Shown here one piece after another: positions 22,768 through 23,973 of a DNA stretch of 23,973 bases (position 1 is its first letter; every line of letters starts with the position of its first letter). The translations under genes and the position numbers were made by a program. Source of the stretch: DATDCV01 sp036524155 (GTDB lineage Bacteria > Verrucomicrobiota > Verrucomicrobiia > Limisphaerales > UBA8199); the NCBI GenBank assembly GCA_036524155.1, contig DATDCV010000545.1, positions 1-23,973 of the forward strand, given 5' to 3'. The notes beneath the pieces were generated by a model. That model was not told the DNA's origin. It saw only the letters and a list, made by a program, of their open reading frames with translations, and did no database searches.

Positions 22768-23973
22768 ATGCACCACCGATCATCATCGCCTGTGCTCGGA
22801 CCTTGCCAAAAGATAAGACCTGCGGGGCGCCGCCTCGAATTCACAGTATTGGTCTGGCTCCTTACGCCGGCCTATTCGCTGCCTGTCTGGGCCGCCAGCG
22901 CGACCCTTGCCGATCCCGCCGTCATCCAGCTTAGAACGGAAGTCTGCGACAAAGGCTGGATCGCCTATGGCGCACGCTCGAGCGCGGGCGATTGGGATCT
23001 TTTTGTATGCCGCCCTGATGGGAGCAACATCCGGCCGCTGACGCGCACGCCCGAATTCAACGAGTTTTCGCCGCAATGGTCCCGCGACAGCCGAAAGCTG
23101 CTCTATCGCCGCGTCCCCCGCGCCGAAGTGCTCGATAACAACCGCCATGGCGAGCAAGGCGAACTGGTGCTGGCCAACGCGGACGGCGGCTCGCCAGTCG
23201 TGCTCGGAAGATCCGGCGAGCTTCCCTGGGCGAGTTTCAGTCCCGACGGCGCCCAAATCGCCAGCCTCTCGATCAAAGGCGTATCGTTTGTTGATGTCGC
23301 CACTCGGCAGGTGGTGCGAACGCTCCCGCGCAAGGGCTTCTTCCAGCAGATGACCTGGTCGCCGGACGGCAAGTGGTTGGTCGGCGTCGCCAATTCCTTC
23401 GGCGCCAGTTGGAGCATCGCCCGCATGGATGCGACGACTGGCGAGGCCGCCGCTGTCAACCGCGTCGATTGCTGCACTCCTGATTGGTTCCCGGATTCGC
23501 AAAACGTGATCTTCTCGTGGCGCCCTCCCGGCCAGAAAGTGAACAACAATTACGGCTGGACGGAGCTCTGGCGCGCCACGGCGGACGGCTCATCCCGCCT
23601 GTTGGTCTATGGCGAAGAAGGCCGGCATGTCTACGGCGGCCACGTCTCGCCTGATGGCCGGTATGTCCTGTTCACCGGCAATATGAACGAGGATGGCGAC
23701 CCGGTAAACGCCGGCGGGCCAATGGGGCTAATGCGGCTGCAGGACGGACCAATCATCGTCGGCGAGAGCAAGGAACTGCGCGTGCGCCACCCCAGGACCA
23801 ATTCCGGCCCTGTGCTGGTGCTGCCCGCAGGCTGGGAACCATGCTGGACGTTCGCCGAGGTGGTCGGAGGCGCGGCAACCCGTAAACCGGGCGAAGGCAA
23901 AGTTTCGCCGCCGTCGAGCGTTGAGACTTCGAGGCTGGATCCAAACGAACGCCACAAATCGGGGTGGATTGGC
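22768..23973 (+). CDS. Exported PD40/TolB-like propeller protein, cut by the window edge
   Basis: From ATG 22768 the frame stays open to the last base (402 codons, no stop), so the gene runs out of the window. The N-terminal region has a basic stretch then a hydrophobic core (VLVWLLTPAYSLPVWAA), fitting a signal peptide. WD40-like PD40 motifs follow: FSPDGAQIASLS, WSPDGKWLVGV and VSPDGRYVLFTGN, together with LFVCRPDGSNIRPLT, which is the TolB-type blade pattern. An in-frame TAA just upstream limits the start; TTG at 22756 is the only other option I see. It lies 74 bp after the barrel gene on the same strand and may share its transcript. The missing C-terminus could carry another domain, so the function is open. 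Confidence 0.85.
   Translation, partial: MHHRSSSPVLGPCQKIRPAGRRLEFTVLVWLLTPAYSLPVWAASATLADPAVIQLRTEVCDKGWIAYGARSSAGDWDLFVCRPDGSNIRPLTRTPEFNEFSPQWSRDSRKLLYRRVPRAEVLDNNRHGEQGELVLANADGGSPVVLGRSGELPWASFSPDGAQIASLSIKGVSFVDVATRQVVRTLPRKGFFQQMTWSPDGKWLVGVANSFGASWSIARMDATTGEAAAVNRVDCCTPDWFPDSQNVIFSWRPPGQKVNNNYGWTELWRATADGSSRLLVYGEEGRHVYGGHVSPDGRYVLFTGNMNEDGDPVNAGGPMGLMRLQDGPIIVGESKELRVRHPRTNSGPVLVLPAGWEPCWTFAEVVGGAATRKPGEGKVSPPSSVETSRLDPNERHKSGWIG

Overview
The window is about 24 kb of GC-rich bacterial chromosome. Its gene content suggests Verrucomicrobiota or a relative in the PVC group: secreted DUF1080 proteins, Tat-exported Gfo/Idh/MocA oxidoreductases, a secreted HEAT-repeat protein, a GHL10 glycosyl-hydrolase-like protein, and several YVTN/PD40 propellers. 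This placement is an inference from gene families; no rRNA or other marker gene is present. I recognise no tRNA, CRISPR array, prophage or intact transposon.

Layout. Positions 1-724 hold no intact gene, only hairpins, short tandem repeats and what looks like a decayed C-terminus of a REP-associated (Y1/RAYT) transposase. Positions 725-4019 (+) encode a double-SIS MurQ/GCKR-like protein and a tandem DUF1080 protein. Positions 4138-10178 (-) encode, in transcription order, an N-acetylhexosamine-1-kinase-like phosphotransferase, two Tat-signal Gfo/Idh/MocA oxidoreductases and a secreted HEAT-repeat protein. A 105-bp palindromic element lies just after the kinase. Positions 10386-12846 (+) encode a short GspE/PilB-type ATPase and a YVTN propeller, which meets a class V aminotransferase (-) tail to tail with overlapping stops. 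Positions 14220-14606 (+) encode a small exported rhodanese with a visible promoter. Positions 14759-17245 (-) encode a GHL10 protein. Positions 17469-20735 (-) form a four-gene signalling operon: TPR protein, NarX/DesK-type histidine kinase, small lipoprotein-like protein and NarL-type response regulator. The last three are joined by ATGA stop/start overlaps. The right end (+) carries a stub-propeller/alpha-barrel protein and a PD40 propeller gene cut by the window edge.

How the genes may work together. The DUF1080 protein and the exported oxidoreductases fit periplasmic 3-keto-glycoside breakdown, in which a sugar is oxidised at C3 and the keto-glycoside is then cleaved. The HEAT protein could be a partner or scaffold. 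The sugar-1-kinase-like protein and the double-SIS protein point to cytoplasmic handling of amino-sugar or hexose phosphates. GHL10 and the alpha-barrel protein suggest further polysaccharide processing. These pathway links rest on family knowledge and neighbourhood, not proof.

The most noteworthy items are the overlap-coupled kinase/lipoprotein-like/regulator operon, two unrelated long perfect inverted repeats placed at the same short distance after stop codons, the transposase relic near the left end, and the MurQ-like protein that appears to lack one catalytic acid.
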